Shown: one piece after another, positions 39,404 to 50,405 of the stretch
How the letters are laid out: every line of letters begins with the position of its first letter
Position numbering within the stretch: the first letter of the stretch is position 1
Made by a program: the position numbers and the translations under genes
Notes under the pieces: generated by a model
Database searches by the model: none
What the model saw: only the letters and a program-made list of their open reading frames with translations
What the model was told of the DNA's origin: nothing
Source of the DNA: Pomphorhynchus laevis
Taxonomy: Eukaryota > Acanthocephala > Palaeacanthocephala > Echinorhynchida > Pomphorhynchidae
Assembly: GCA_012934845.2 (NCBI GenBank)
Contig: WNNJ02000600.1
Coordinates: forward strand, 124,001 to 188,000
DNA: 64,000 bases
Direction of reading: 5' to 3'

Positions 39404-41110
39404 ATTCGGCCCCTAACTCCTCTACCCAACATAGCAGCGAGGCCAAATACATGCTAATGATGTATTTCCTCTGATAAAACTATCTAGTATCTTATTCTAA
39501 TACAAAGTATATTATTTATTATCCATCCATAAAAATTTGCCACTTAAGAGTTTAAATTTATTCTTTATATTATTGTGTTGATTTATATATTTTACTATTT
39601 TCTGCTTGATGTTATTTTTATAGTAACCTAGTTTAAAATATGTATCTATTAAATTATTAAAATGATTTTGAAGAAAGCCAATATCATTACATATTGTTGC
39701 AATTCTTAAAATTTCATTATTTAATGTATTATATTTTATATGATATGGTATGCATGAATGCTCATGCAAAAATATGTTAGTTGTAAATTTAAATGTCATC
39801 TTTACGATATAAATCAATAGTGGTCTTAGTTGATGTTAATTTAATGTTCATATCTAGATATACACCTTCTTTATCATCAATATTGGTTTTGTTAAGAATA
39901 AGGCTTTCTGGATAAATTTGTTCACTAATTGAATAAAAATTATTAGAATTAAATACACATACATCATTAATGTATCGAAACAAATATTTCATATATTTAT
40001 ATAGTTTAGATTTAGATTTTACACAGTTATGAATAAATTCATATTCTATAAAGCTTAAAAAATAAACCAGCTATAATTGGGCTACTATTACCACCCATTG
40101 GAACACCTTTTACTTGTTTAAATATAGATGTCCCCACTTTTAAATAAATTTGATTTATCAAAATATTTAAGGATTCTATTAATTCAATTTTACCCATATA
40201 TTTATATTTACTTAATAGTTTAATTTTTGTTAGATATGCGTTTTAATTATTATAACGTATATGTGTATATTTTTTCTGACTATAAGTTTAAATTAATTTT
40301 ACTAACGCTTCTTTAATATCTACTAAATCTAGATTTGTATAAAGCGTACTAAAATCGTATGTATATATATTTTGAAAATTTATTCCTTTTATCTGTTCTA
40401 AAAATTCGTTTATAGAATTAATACTGAAATAGTGTTTTATACCAGTATTAATTTCGATTAGCTTGCAATATTTTTTCAAGTGTTCTTTAATTACTTTAAG
40501 TATTTATTCATATAGACAGAAAGTGGTTTTAATGTACATTTAAACGCACTACATATGAACCTAGGTTTTATTGGATTTTTATGTTATTTTGGATTCCAAT
40601 ATAATATAGGTATAGTTTTATTATCTGATTCAACATTTATCCCTTTTTTATCTATTATAGAACAGTGACTTGTGATAATTGTTTCAAAAATAGACTCACT
40701 ACCTTCATATGTTGGATTTACGTTTAAATCATTAGAATTAACCTTTTTCATTAGTATATAATAATAAAGCTTTTTGCATATGAAGACATAGTTATTACTA
40801 GCTTTATCAATAGTTGTTATTATATAGTTATCCTTTAATATAGTATTCTTTATATAAAGGATATATCCTTTTTATCCGTTATATAGTTATACATATCTTT
40901 ATTAATTTTATCTTTTCTTTTGAAATTGTTTCTTATTTTCATTTTATTTTTAATTTTATCAAATATATAATCTTTCCATATGTTTATCTTTGATATACTC
41001 GAGCTTTCACTATTAATCAGCTTACTTAAGTAATCATGTAAGTTATTATATAACGAATTGTAAATTTTATTTTTGTCGTTGTTATTATTTATTCTATATT
41101 TATACCCTTT

Positions 41111-44100
41111 GAAAAATAACATACAATACTATCAAAATACAAAAACTTTGGGCTGTGTTATAACTACTTACACAGTCATCCCGAGATACAAGGGATCTGA
41201 CAAATCTAAAGTAAATACAATTAATATACACAATTGAAAAATGCCACGTGGAAAACCTTCGGAAGAAATAAAGTGTTGTACATGCAATGGGCAAGCGGCG
41301 AAATGTAAAAATTGCAAGTGTCGTAAAGCCGGACGTACATGTTTTAACTGTGCAGCTTATAATTGTTCTAACAAAAAAAGTAATGTTGAACCATTCGAAA
41401 GAACATCTTTGAATTTGGTTGATTCCTTGGAATGTGTCGAACCAAAATGCAATCAGTCCTTCACGTCAACACCTGATAGTTTTAAAGATAATGATAGTAT
41501 AATGAAATTATTTAAAGAATGTATAAGCTGGGTCCCGAATATATTTCATCTACCAAGATGCAATGCTAGCAAACAATTTGTATCGATTATGGCGAATTTA
41601 TACGCTGATGCTGCAACTTCGGGTGATGACTCAAATTGTGCATTAATGACTGCAACAATATTTAGCCAATTACTTAGACAGAGAGTAGACATCAAAAAAA
41701 TAAGTATTATAAGAAAAACTCTCGAGCGCAGATTGAACCTATGGGCGAATAATGATCTCACTAGCCTTGTGCACGAATGCCGTGTAATGCAACATCGTAT
41801 GGCTAACAGAAGATTGAAAGGTCGAACAGTTGAACAGAGTGAAAACAATATATGGTATAAAAAATTTATAAAATTAGTACTATGCGGTAAGGTTTCTAGT
41901 GCGATGAGATTACTTGCTGCGGATGGAGTGACGTCTGGAGTGCACGACATTGATGATTTTGTACTAGATATAAAGGTAAGAGATAAGTTATTACTTCTCC
42001 ATCCTCAAGGTGCACCTGCAAATCCAGAAGTTATACTTAAACATCGATTACCAGGCTGCCAAGACCATCATAGTAGCGTATTTCTTGAAATTGATTATAA
42101 TCACATTAGGCAAGCATCAAAGAAAACTCATGGAAGTTGTGGACCTTCAGGTTTGGATGCTGAAGATTGGTACGATATTTTACATAATTATGGGGATGAG
42201 TCAATGAGACTTTCTAATGCGTTAGCAGAATTATCCATTAAAATAGCATCTAATAAGATCAGTTCACTGAATGCTGAAGCGTTAATGGCAAGTAGATTAA
42301 TACCGCTCGATAAAAATCCAGGAGTTAGGCCAATTGGCATAGGTGAAGTTAGCCGTAGAATAATTTCAAAGACTATCCTTACCGTAATTTCGACTGATTT
42401 ACAGAAAGTGGCTGGAAGTGTACAATTATGTGCTGGTCAGCGTTGTGGTGCTGAGGCTGCAGTACACTCAATAAGGGAATTATTTGAACAAAATGATGAT
42501 TATGGTATACTTCAGATTGACGCAACGAATGCCTTTAATCTAGTCAACCGACAGCTTGCGTTGAAAAACATTAAATTTACATGCCCGTCTTTATATACTG
42601 CACTTACGAACTGCTATCAAAATTCCCCAATATTATGTATTAAGGACGAGGCAATAAATTCGAGAGAAGGTTTTACACAAGGTGATCCGCTCGCAATGGC
42701 GGCATTTGCAGCGGCTTCAATTCCGTTAATCAATGAACTTCAAAAATGTTCGAATAATGTCGTACATAGATGGTATGCCGACGACGCATGCTGTGTAGGG
42801 CCAGTTGATCAATTACATAAAGTTTGGCAAAGACTTAATCAGATAGGAGAAAAATATGGTTTTCATATAAACGAAACAAAATGCAAATTATTGGTTCATC
42901 CCAACGACGGAGAAACTACGAAGATTTTGTTTAACAACACTAAAATAGAAATAACCTTCCAAGGAATCGTCGCACTTGGATCGCCTTGTGGGGCTGACGA
43001 GTTCATTGAAAATATTGTAAAATCAAAGATTGCAACCTGGCTTAAAATGGTAGAAAATTTATTAGAAATTGCAGATATTGATGCCCAGGTGGCATACTTT
43101 GTTTTAAGATGTGCACTGCAACATAAGTGGACATACCTTATGCGCACATGTCCAACTAAACCTATTTGGTTTAAGCCGTTGAAAGACTTGATTACAAAGA
43201 AATTGATTCCAAAGATTATAGGTCAAAACGATGAAAACAATGAGCTGGAACAGATTTATATGATGCCGACGAAATATGGTGGTTTGGGGATTTTAAACCC
43301 GATGGAGGTTGCCAAACAAGAATATGTTCGATCCCGAAAAATGTGCATGCCACTGTTACTAGAAGAAGTGGGAGATCAGCTTATAACCTCTCAAAATCAA
43401 GCAGCAAAGTTGATTAAACAAGAAAAGATGGTCATTGCATCATTAGAAAGTGAAGCCATTCGCATGGAATTAAGATTAGATCTACAAAATTCAATAAAGT
43501 TTGCTTCGGACAAGGGAGCATCTTCGTGGCTATGTACCAAACCAACCCGAATGAGACATACGAGGCTAAATTCACAAGAGTTCCAAGAAGCAATATGCGC
43601 AAGATACAATCTAAAAGAGGGCGAAACATCACCAAAATGTGCTTGTGGTTCTTACTTTACAACTTCTCATGCATTGTCATGTCATACTGGTTCCATGACT
43701 ATTATCAGACATAACTTAATGAGAGACATTGTAGCTAAGGAACTTGTAGGGGTATGCTGTGACGTGCAAATTGAGCCATGTTTACGATCTATACCAAACA
43801 ACTACGTATTTAATAAGCCAACAACCTGCTCTGATGATCAAGCGCGGTCTGATATAGCTTGTAGAGGAATTTTCGGAGGAAATATGGTGCGATCCTTTTT
43901 GGACATATGTATTTACAGCTCTTTGGCACCTACATACTCTTGCAAAACTCCTCTCGAATGCCATATATACCATCAACAGCGGAAATATGCAAAGTACGGT
44001 GAACGAATTGCAGATATAGAAAGAGGTACTTTCTTTCCTCTTATATTTTCTAGGTCAGGTGGTATTGGACCTGAGACAGATAAAATACTAAAATGGATAG

Positions 44101-44351
44101 CAGCCAAATCTGCGGATCGTAATAAGCTTGCATACAGCGAATGTATTTCTAGGCTGAAATCAAAAATCAGTGTCGCCATTGCAGTTAGTGCATCGGTTTG
44201 TATACGTGCTACAAGGCTTAGAATAAACAAACAAGCACAGTATTATCAAACATAGTAAAAGATGGGCAAGCGTCTAAGATTTACATCAATGACTGATCAA
44301 AAAGCAAACAAATTTAAGGATATTATAATAAAAACTGGTATATTAAAAAAA
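41111..44351 (+). mobile_element. RLE-A: complete R2-like (RLE-type) retrotransposon
   Basis: A 3241-bp insertion in Naiad N5 flanked by an exact 15-bp repeat atatttatacccttt (41096-41110 and 44352-44366). The uninterrupted site is seen in Naiad N1 near 23330-23350. It has a 5' UTR of about 130 nt, a single ORF (41241-44255) and a 3' UTR of about 95 nt ending in an a-run. One ORF with RT first and a C-terminal CCHC plus nuclease-like domain, no LTR and a TSD fit an RLE-type non-LTR element. A decayed relative lies at 57340-58760. Confidence 0.9.
41241..44255 (+). CDS. RLE-A polyprotein: Cys-rich N-terminus, reverse transcriptase, CCHC and RLE-like endonuclease
   Basis: 1004 aa, uninterrupted. 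Residues 12-46 are Cys-rich (CCTCNGQAAKCKNCKC, GRTCFNC), probably nucleic-acid binding. RT: GPSGLDAEDW (about 291), LIPLDKNPGVRPIGIGEV, QIDATNAFNLVNR (motif A, about 425), GFTQGDPLAMAAF (motif B, about 477), RWYADDACCVG (YADD about 511-514). C-terminal: CACG...HALSC then IRHNL (CCHC plus RHN arrangement as in R2-type elements), ARSDIACRG (about 867), FLDICIY (about 886), YHQQRKYAKYGERI and RGTFFPLIFS. The Asp pair and Lys suggest a PD-(D/E)XK nuclease. The protein would nick DNA and prime reverse transcription there. Clade assignment is open; the motif style recurs in many invertebrate proteins of unknown name. Confidence 0.88.
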   Translation: MPRGKPSEEIKCCTCNGQAAKCKNCKCRKAGRTCFNCAAYNCSNKKSNVEPFERTSLNLVDSLECVEPKCNQSFTSTPDSFKDNDSIMKLFKECISWVPNIFHLPRCNASKQFVSIMANLYADAATSGDDSNCALMTATIFSQLLRQRVDIKKISIIRKTLERRLNLWANNDLTSLVHECRVMQHRMANRRLKGRTVEQSENNIWYKKFIKLVLCGKVSSAMRLLAADGVTSGVHDIDDFVLDIKVRDKLLLLHPQGAPANPEVILKHRLPGCQDHHSSVFLEIDYNHIRQASKKTHGSCGPSGLDAEDWYDILHNYGDESMRLSNALAELSIKIASNKISSLNAEALMASRLIPLDKNPGVRPIGIGEVSRRIISKTILTVISTDLQKVAGSVQLCAGQRCGAEAAVHSIRELFEQNDDYGILQIDATNAFNLVNRQLALKNIKFTCPSLYTALTNCYQNSPILCIKDEAINSREGFTQGDPLAMAAFAAASIPLINELQKCSNNVVHRWYADDACCVGPVDQLHKVWQRLNQIGEKYGFHINETKCKLLVHPNDGETTKILFNNTKIEITFQGIVALGSPCGADEFIENIVKSKIATWLKMVENLLEIADIDAQVAYFVLRCALQHKWTYLMRTCPTKPIWFKPLKDLITKKLIPKIIGQNDENNELEQIYMMPTKYGGLGILNPMEVAKQEYVRSRKMCMPLLLEEVGDQLITSQNQAAKLIKQEKMVIASLESEAIRMELRLDLQNSIKFASDKGASSWLCTKPTRMRHTRLNSQEFQEAICARYNLKEGETSPKCACGSYFTTSHALSCHTGSMTIIRHNLMRDIVAKELVGVCCDVQIEPCLRSIPNNYVFNKPTTCSDDQARSDIACRGIFGGNMVRSFLDICIYSSLAPTYSCKTPLECHIYHQQRKYAKYGERIADIERGTFFPLIFSRSGGIGPETDKILKWIAAKSADRNKLAYSECISRLKSKISVAIAVSASVCIRATRLRINKQAQYYQT

Positions 44352-44446
44352 ATATTTATACCCTTTTGATAGCAGCTTTCTTAATTCACAATTTTCAATT
44401 AATTCTAGATTATGAGTACATATATGTTCATTTATTTTATCAAATT

Positions 44447-44783
44447 AAATCAGCTAACTGAGTCTACGTATTTAATATAATTATAAAATAAACAAAACAT
44501 AATAATGCTAAATCAAAATTTAATAATTAAATAATAAAATTAATAATTGTTTTTAGATTTTCTATAATTAAAATCAAGTTAAAAAATTAAAATAAACGTC
44601 ATTTTTATGAATTGACTAATAAATAACAGACGTTGTATCAGAATAAGAATTAGAGGTCATCAGGAGGAACTGCTATGCTATCAGGTTTCGGCCCCTAACT
44701 CCTCTACCCAACATAGCAGCAGGGCCAAATACATGCTAATGATGTATTTCCTCTGAAATAAATATCTAGTATCTTATTCTAAG
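44447..44783 (-). mobile_element. solo Naiad 3' UTR unit inserted in N5
   Basis: A unit of about 337 bp holding only the Naiad 3' UTR, including the GC block at 44652-44755, from the ...gatactagat side to the terminal gctgatttaa end. It lies inside N5's central coding region: flanks ...attttatcaaa and agacttttac... are joined in N1 by only 4 bases (acca). No TSD is visible. It could be a severely 5'-truncated Naiad or a non-autonomous derivative. Confidence 0.75.
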
Positions 44784-45727
44784 ACTTTTACAATTGCATT
44801 TTGTTTCCATTATGTTTCTAATATTATCGTTACATATTGATTTTAATTCTTTATTATAATTACAAATTTTTCGTCCTAACGGTAGTAGGAGTTTATACCT
44901 TATTTTAGGAATATATTTACTTAAATCTGACCCTATTATTTCTTTACTTTTAGAATTATTTTAATGTCCGGCTATATTTATGTTATCTATACATTTATTA
45001 ATGAAGTTAATGTATATTTTCTATTGTTATTATTTACATTTATTGTACGATTATAGTATTTTGTATTACAATAACTGTCTATTATACAACTTAGCCTATC
45101 ATAGTCGTTAATTAATTTTTGATTTATTCAACATATGATATCTTTAGAAAAACTTCTTATATTTACATAAAGATCTTTTAGCTTATTATCACTTAAAAGT
45201 TGTTTTAATATTTCTAATTGTTCATTTATATACATATCTTTTTTAATATTTTTAACTCTATTTTTCCTATTCCTTTTATCACCATGACTTCTTGGTTTGC
45301 GTTTAACCGGATTATTATAATATAGTTGTTTATTATGTATTATACTACTTCTGCCAATTCCTGGTACCACGTCATTCAATCCTAATGGGTACATGGAATT
45401 AAGCGTTTTAATCCAAAAATCTTCTTTTTCTAATAGTTTTTGATTTAATATTGAAATGTTTTCTTCGATAATATGTTCTAAAATAAATAATTTACAGTTT
45501 TTAATATCATGTCCTATTAATCTCATATGTTTATGAAATATAGTTTGACTATTATGCTGTGTTTTATATTTGTGTTGCCAAAACCTAGTTAAACATTTGT
45601 TATGTTTTTTCAATATATTGCAATCCACATGTACATTGTATTAGATACACTACACCTGCGGTATTGCAGTTACAATTATTATAAATATTTAATGAAAAAT
45701 TTGTTTTTGTCGTATTACTTACAATAC

Positions 45728-48700
45728 GTTAAAAGAAAAGTCTTGGTTATAAAAATTTTTACAATCTAAAGTAAATACAACGACTTACAACTTGCAAACG
45801 ACTAACGACTTGTAAAAGTTTAACGTCTTGCAAACGATTTTGGACTTGCAGACGTCTTACGACTGGCAGACGTCCTACGTCTTATAGACGCGCTCGCTAC
45901 GCTCTCGTGCTTCTATTAAGGAAATAATAATATATATACAAAAAGTTCTTGTTGCCCCTTGGCGATTAATTAAGCGATCAATCGAGCGATCGATCTAGCG
46001 CCTTCAATTGTCGACTACTTACTACCACAATGATTCAAAGAAATAGTTGCTGTGAATTGGATGGAGGCGAGGACGACGACGAAATATCGAATTTATTTGA
46101 AACTGCCGGGACGCGTCGAATGATCGAACAGCCGAACGCTCGATCATCCAATCAACACATACGGGAGACTTCAGTATCCATGAATACAGATATAAACAGA
46201 TATGCCGAAGTCAAATCGCCATTCGTTCCTTTAGTTAATAATACTTCTCAAGAACACATTAGTAGACAACAATTTGGCGAATGCTGCGTGTGCTTCCGAT
46301 CCTTCCGTATAACGTTGGCCGGTGTGTTGTGGAAGCACGGAAGAAGAGTAGCTGCCCTGGATCCGGATTGCTCCCAAAATCAGCAGATTCAGCAGCGTTT
46401 CTCCAGGACCCGATACCTTTGCCGCCTACAGTTGAAGACCTCGTTTCAGACGTCAAGGAGCAGTTTCGATCTGGATTTCGCGCTGTTAGACGAATTCCTA
46501 AGACAGCGCGCTGCACCGTGGCAATGAAACTTTGCTCCCTTTTGCGTGCCGCCACAATCTCTCCTTCTGAATTAATTAACTGGAAGAATTTGTTAAGTTT
46601 CCCCCGCTATTGTCTCTGTTTGCCTCCCTCTCGTGAAGTTTCTCTTGTCAGCTGGATAAAGGAATCATGTAGTCGTTTTCCGCCAGCACGGGATAGCATG
46701 ATTGATTTGGGTTTACACCGACAGCCACTGAGTCGTATGGAAAAACGTTCGCGTAAGCGACCCGAACCAGAAGAATTGTGCCGCAAGATTTCCGAAAAAA
46801 TTGAGCTCGGGGATGCACACGGCGCCATGAGACTAGCAATGTGCGAGGATACTTTCGCCTCTTACGATGAAGAGACCTCTCTTATTTTACAGCATTTGCA
46901 CCCACCCAGTCTTTGCTCAGCCAGTAATGATTCGTCTTTGCCCATTTCACAGGATACATTAACACGCTGCCACAAGTAGTATCGGAGGAGATTATAAAAT
47001 CAATAAGCTCCTTTGCTAAACATGCATCATGAAAACCCGATGGTCTGAGCCCGATCCATTTGAAGGATCTTACCGGACCGGGATGTGCCACTGCTGGACA
47101 AGATCTTCTAACGGCTTTGTCTAATTTCTCGTCCATGTTCCTAAACGGCGGCGTCCCACTCTGCTTTAGATCAATTTTCTTTGGAGCTAAGTTGATTGCG
47201 CTCAAAAAAACCGATGGCGGACTTCGCCCAATAGTCATTTGTAACACCTTACGCAGAATGGTGGCCAAAATAGCATGTCGTCGGGCTACTGGTGAGACAG
47301 TTGCTGTCCTGTCTCCCTTTCAAGTTGGTGTCGTAGTGCCGTCAGGTGCTGAAGCGCTGTACATGCTTACAGAGCCCATCTTAGACTAATGCACGGACAG
47401 AACGCTCTGCTTAAGCTGGATTTTCGAAATACTTTTAATTGCATCAAACAATCATCGTTACTCGCTGCTGCGTACCGTTATATCCCAGCCATTTCCCGCT
47501 TTGTGCAATCAAGTTATAACAAAACTTCTTGGTTATTTCATGGCCCGAATATCCTACTTTCACAGGAGGGAGTGCAGCAAGGGGACCCTCTTGGAACAAT
47601 GCTATTTTCTTTGGCGGTTATAGGGCTAAGTAAGACATTACATAGCTTACTAAATATATAGTACTTAGACGACGCCACCTTATCCGTGGATGTATCCACT
47701 CTCAATGATGGCATTCGTCGTATTCGCGAAGGAGGACTTTAGCTAGTACTTGTTTTGAATGAAGATAAATATGAGGTCATTACTAATAACCAGAATGTGG
47801 CTAATTCCATTTTGCTGTCACTACCAGGATCAAAACGAGTGTTAGTCGAACGTTCTACTTTGCTGGATTCTTCTGCTAGCGATTTGGCCAATATCGATGG
47901 ATTATTAGACAAAGCGACTTCTAGCTTAACAAAGATGAGTACTCGACTTTTATTCCTCGCAAGACATGGCAGTCTTTATTTGTTGCGGCACTGCGTGGGT
48001 GGGACGAAGTTATCGTATTTGCTTCGTTCATCACCGGCCTTTTTTACATGCAGGCCTTTTAAGTTTTGACGCAGTCCATCGATCTTCTCTGGAGTCACTG
48101 TTAAATGTTAGCATTGACGAACAAGCCTGGACACAGGCGACTATTCCGATCGCCATAGGTGGTCTAGGGATTGCGTCAGCCGTCAATACTGCCCTTCCAG
48201 CATTCTTGTCATCGGTATCCACAACACAGGGGTTGGTCGAGCGACTGTTGGCACGCTACCCCGTCTTCTCGCATACAGACCCCGAATTCGAGCTGGGAAG
48301 GTCGAGGTGGTTATTGATACTCGGATCGGATCATCCTGATAATCCAGAGCGTCAGAAATCTTGGAGTGCCCCGATTCAAAAGCTAATATTCAAGCAGCTA
48401 TCAGACTCTGCCCCAAACATAACAGAAAGAGCACGATTGCTGGCCGCGGCCGCACCAGCTGCAGGATCATTCCTACATGCAATACCAAACGCGGAAACCG
48501 GAACAAGATTAAACGACGAGGGGACTCACATTTCAATTGGCCTTCGTTTGATTGCCGCTCTGTGCCTTACATACTTGTAAGTGCGGCGCAATTGTAGATA
48601 GACTAGGCCGGCATGGGTTAGACTGCAAAAGGTCTATCGGCCGCCACTTCCGACATGCCCAAGTGAATGGAATAATAAAGGCAGCTTTATCAGCAGCGGG

Positions 48701-49254
48701 TTACCCCTGCTCCTTGGAGCCCTGTGGTATGTCCCGAACTGACGGTAAGAGACCAGATGGGGCCACCTTAGTACCATGGGACTGTGGACGTCTACTAGTA
48801 TGGGACCATACTTGCGTGAACACCCTAGCTTCGTCTCACGTATATTGTTCTGCAGCAGGTGCTGGAGCTCTGGCCACGGAAGCCAAACGCAGGAAACGGA
48901 TCAAATATACATGTTTGGAGCCTTCATATTGCTGCTTCGTCCCAGTAGCTGTCGAGTCAATCGGCGCCTTAGTATGTAAAGCCACCGCCCTTTTTGAACT
49001 AATTGGGAAGCATCTGAGGCTAGCTACAAACGACGCCTAGGCAAAATCCCATTTCCTACAGCGCATAAGTGCTGCAATTCAGCAGGGGAATTCAGCATGC
49101 GTCAGGGAAAGTCTTATGCAATCTTGATTTCGAAGCCCAATGATCCCCTACTTTTTATGAAATTTTATCTAAGTAATAATAAGGGGCTCATTTGCGGGCA
49201 ACCCATTCAATTGTATCTCTAATATCAAATTTTTTTGAGATAAAAAAGTATTGT
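45728..49254 (+). mobile_element. RLE-B: R2-like element, complete in extent, decayed
   Basis: A 3527-bp insertion in Naiad N5 flanked by cttacaatac (45718-45727 and 49255-49264), a 10-bp TSD. The 5' UTR (45728-46029) is rich in short variants of gacttgcaaacgactt and gcgatcaatcgagcgatcg. The coding region 46030-49040 is followed by a 3' UTR of about 215 nt. GC content is visibly higher than in the Naiad around it. RT and CCHC-RPD/WD nuclease domains are recognisable; it is related to RLE-C and to the fragment at 56795-56885 rather than to RLE-A. Confidence 0.83.
46030..49040 (+). pseudogene. RLE-B ORF: N-terminal domain, RT, CCHC, RLE-like nuclease
   Basis: Pieces in several frames. 46030-46300: start and acidic region. 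46400-46980: RIPKTARCTVAMKLC, KIELGDAHGAMRLAM. 47060-47390: FFGAKLIALKKTDGGLRPIV, NTLRRMVAK. 47389-47661: KLDFRNTFNCI (motif A), EGVQQGDPLGTMLFSL (motif B), then YLDDATLSVD (motif C) just after a stop. 47755-48580: thumb. 48552-49040: CKCGAIVDRLGRHGLDC (CCHC), RHFRHAQVN, RPDGATLVPW and LLVWDHTCVNTLASSHV (RPD...WD, restriction-like nuclease core). At least four frame changes or stops interrupt it. No single frame would give an active protein. Confidence 0.78.
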
Positions 49255-49671
49255 CTTACAATACTATTATTATTTATAACATCACAAACTATAAAATTTT
49301 TTCTGTTACATTCAAAAGATTTAAAAATAAAATCATAATACTTACGTATTTTTCCAATCTGGTTGAGTACATGTAACTTTTAAGTCATAATTTTTAACGT
49401 TGCTTTTTCGGTGTCGCCACCTAGTTTAGTTGACTCAGACTAAACTTACAACGGGTCATCCAGCAGCATCTGACAGGGGGCTGCCCTGCTTAAGGCGGTT
49501 GCAGGCTGGAACAAGATCTATAAAGATCTACCACATTCACTCCACGCGCTACGCGACCTAGCTATTGGACATTACCTGACCTCGTATACGCAATCACGTG
49601 AAACAGTTTACATTTTAAAGTGTTAACACCTTGGGGTGCAAACTTCTCCCTTTTTTAAAAATTAATAATTC

Positions 49672-49900
49672 ATCAAACTCTCCGGCGAGCTTTGGCTTCC
49701 CTACTTCAATTGGACGTCCGGATTTGACGAGTGGGCTGGTCTATTTCAAAGATTCATTCGATGGCGATGGTCCGCTGAAAGAATGGGTTATCCCTTCAAA
49801 GCCGGACAAGCCACAAGGCAAATTTGTAGTTGATTAAACAAGTCGTTGACTTTATTGTATTTTTTTTATTTTAACTTTATTTAAATTATAAAAAATTTTA
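49672..49900 (+). pseudogene. fragment resembling calreticulin/calnexin N-terminus
   Basis: An insertion of about 230 bp in the Naiad N5 5' UTR, absent from the same place in N1 (27040). The plus frame reads SGLVYFKDSFDGDGPLKEWV, then SKPDKPQGKFVVD and a stop. The pattern 'VYFKExFxDGDxWxxRWxxSKxKxDxGKFV' is that of the first strand region of calreticulin/calnexin. It is followed by a T-rich tail and flanked by a short repeat (attcatc). It may be a transduced or retrocopied scrap of a host chaperone gene; the match is short and could be fortuitous. Confidence 0.4.
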
Positions 49901-50042
49901 AAATTCATCTAACTTGTTTGAAAATAAGAAAAAATAATAGTAAAGTCGTAACCAATAACACATAGTTTCAGTATTTCTGACAGAGGTCATATTACCGGGA
50001 AAACAAAGTCCACAGGTCAATAATAACATGTCAGTAGAACAA

Positions 50043-50405
50043 ATCAAATCAGCTGAGTCTTCGTATTTAATATAATTATAAAATAAACAAAACATAATAA
50101 TGCTAAATCAAAATTTAATAATTCAATAATAAAATTAATAATTGTTTTTAGATTTTCTATAATTTAAATCAAGTTAAAAAAATTTAAAATAAACGTCATT
50201 TTTATGAATTGACTAATAAATAACAGACGTTGTATCAGAATAAGAATTAGAGGTCATCAGAAGGAACTGCTATGCTATCAGGTTTCGGCCCCTAACTCCT
50301 CTACCCAACATAGCAGCGGGGACAAATACATGTTGATGATATATTTCCACTGATGAAATTTGATTATATAGTATCTTATTCTAATACAAAGTATATTATT
50401 TATTA
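50043..50405 (-). mobile_element. Naiad copy N6, 3' UTR, tandem with N5
   Basis: Minus strand. 3' UTR with GC block at 50249-50352 (C pair weakened: ggggac) and a few bases of the coding end (tattatttattatc). Its 3' end joins the N5 5' UTR, repeating the N2/N1 head-to-tail junction. The coding part is missing. Confidence 0.75.

Larger units (their letters stand above)
39404..50040 (-). mobile_element. Naiad copy N5, split by RLE-A, a solo 3' end and RLE-B
   Basis: Sense on minus: 5' UTR 50040-49373, nuclease 49372-49255 and 45727-45128, central domain 45128-44784, 44446-44352 and 41110-40760, RT about 40760-39790, C-terminus 39830-39512, then a partial 3' UTR with the GC block (39475-39404). 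RT motif C reads YINDVCVF instead of YIDD. Insertions: RLE-A (41111-44351), a solo Naiad 3' end (44447-44783), RLE-B (45728-49254) and a small one in the 5' UTR (49672-49900). It is old, with frame breaks throughout. N6 (50043-50405) lies head to tail upstream. Confidence 0.8.

Noticed and set aside
43526-43714. small plus-strand frame inside RLE-A
   Set aside because: Overlaps the 1004-aa ORF in another frame; shadow.
46607-46839. minus-strand frames opposite RLE-B
   Set aside because: Antisense readings of the RLE-B N-terminal domain.
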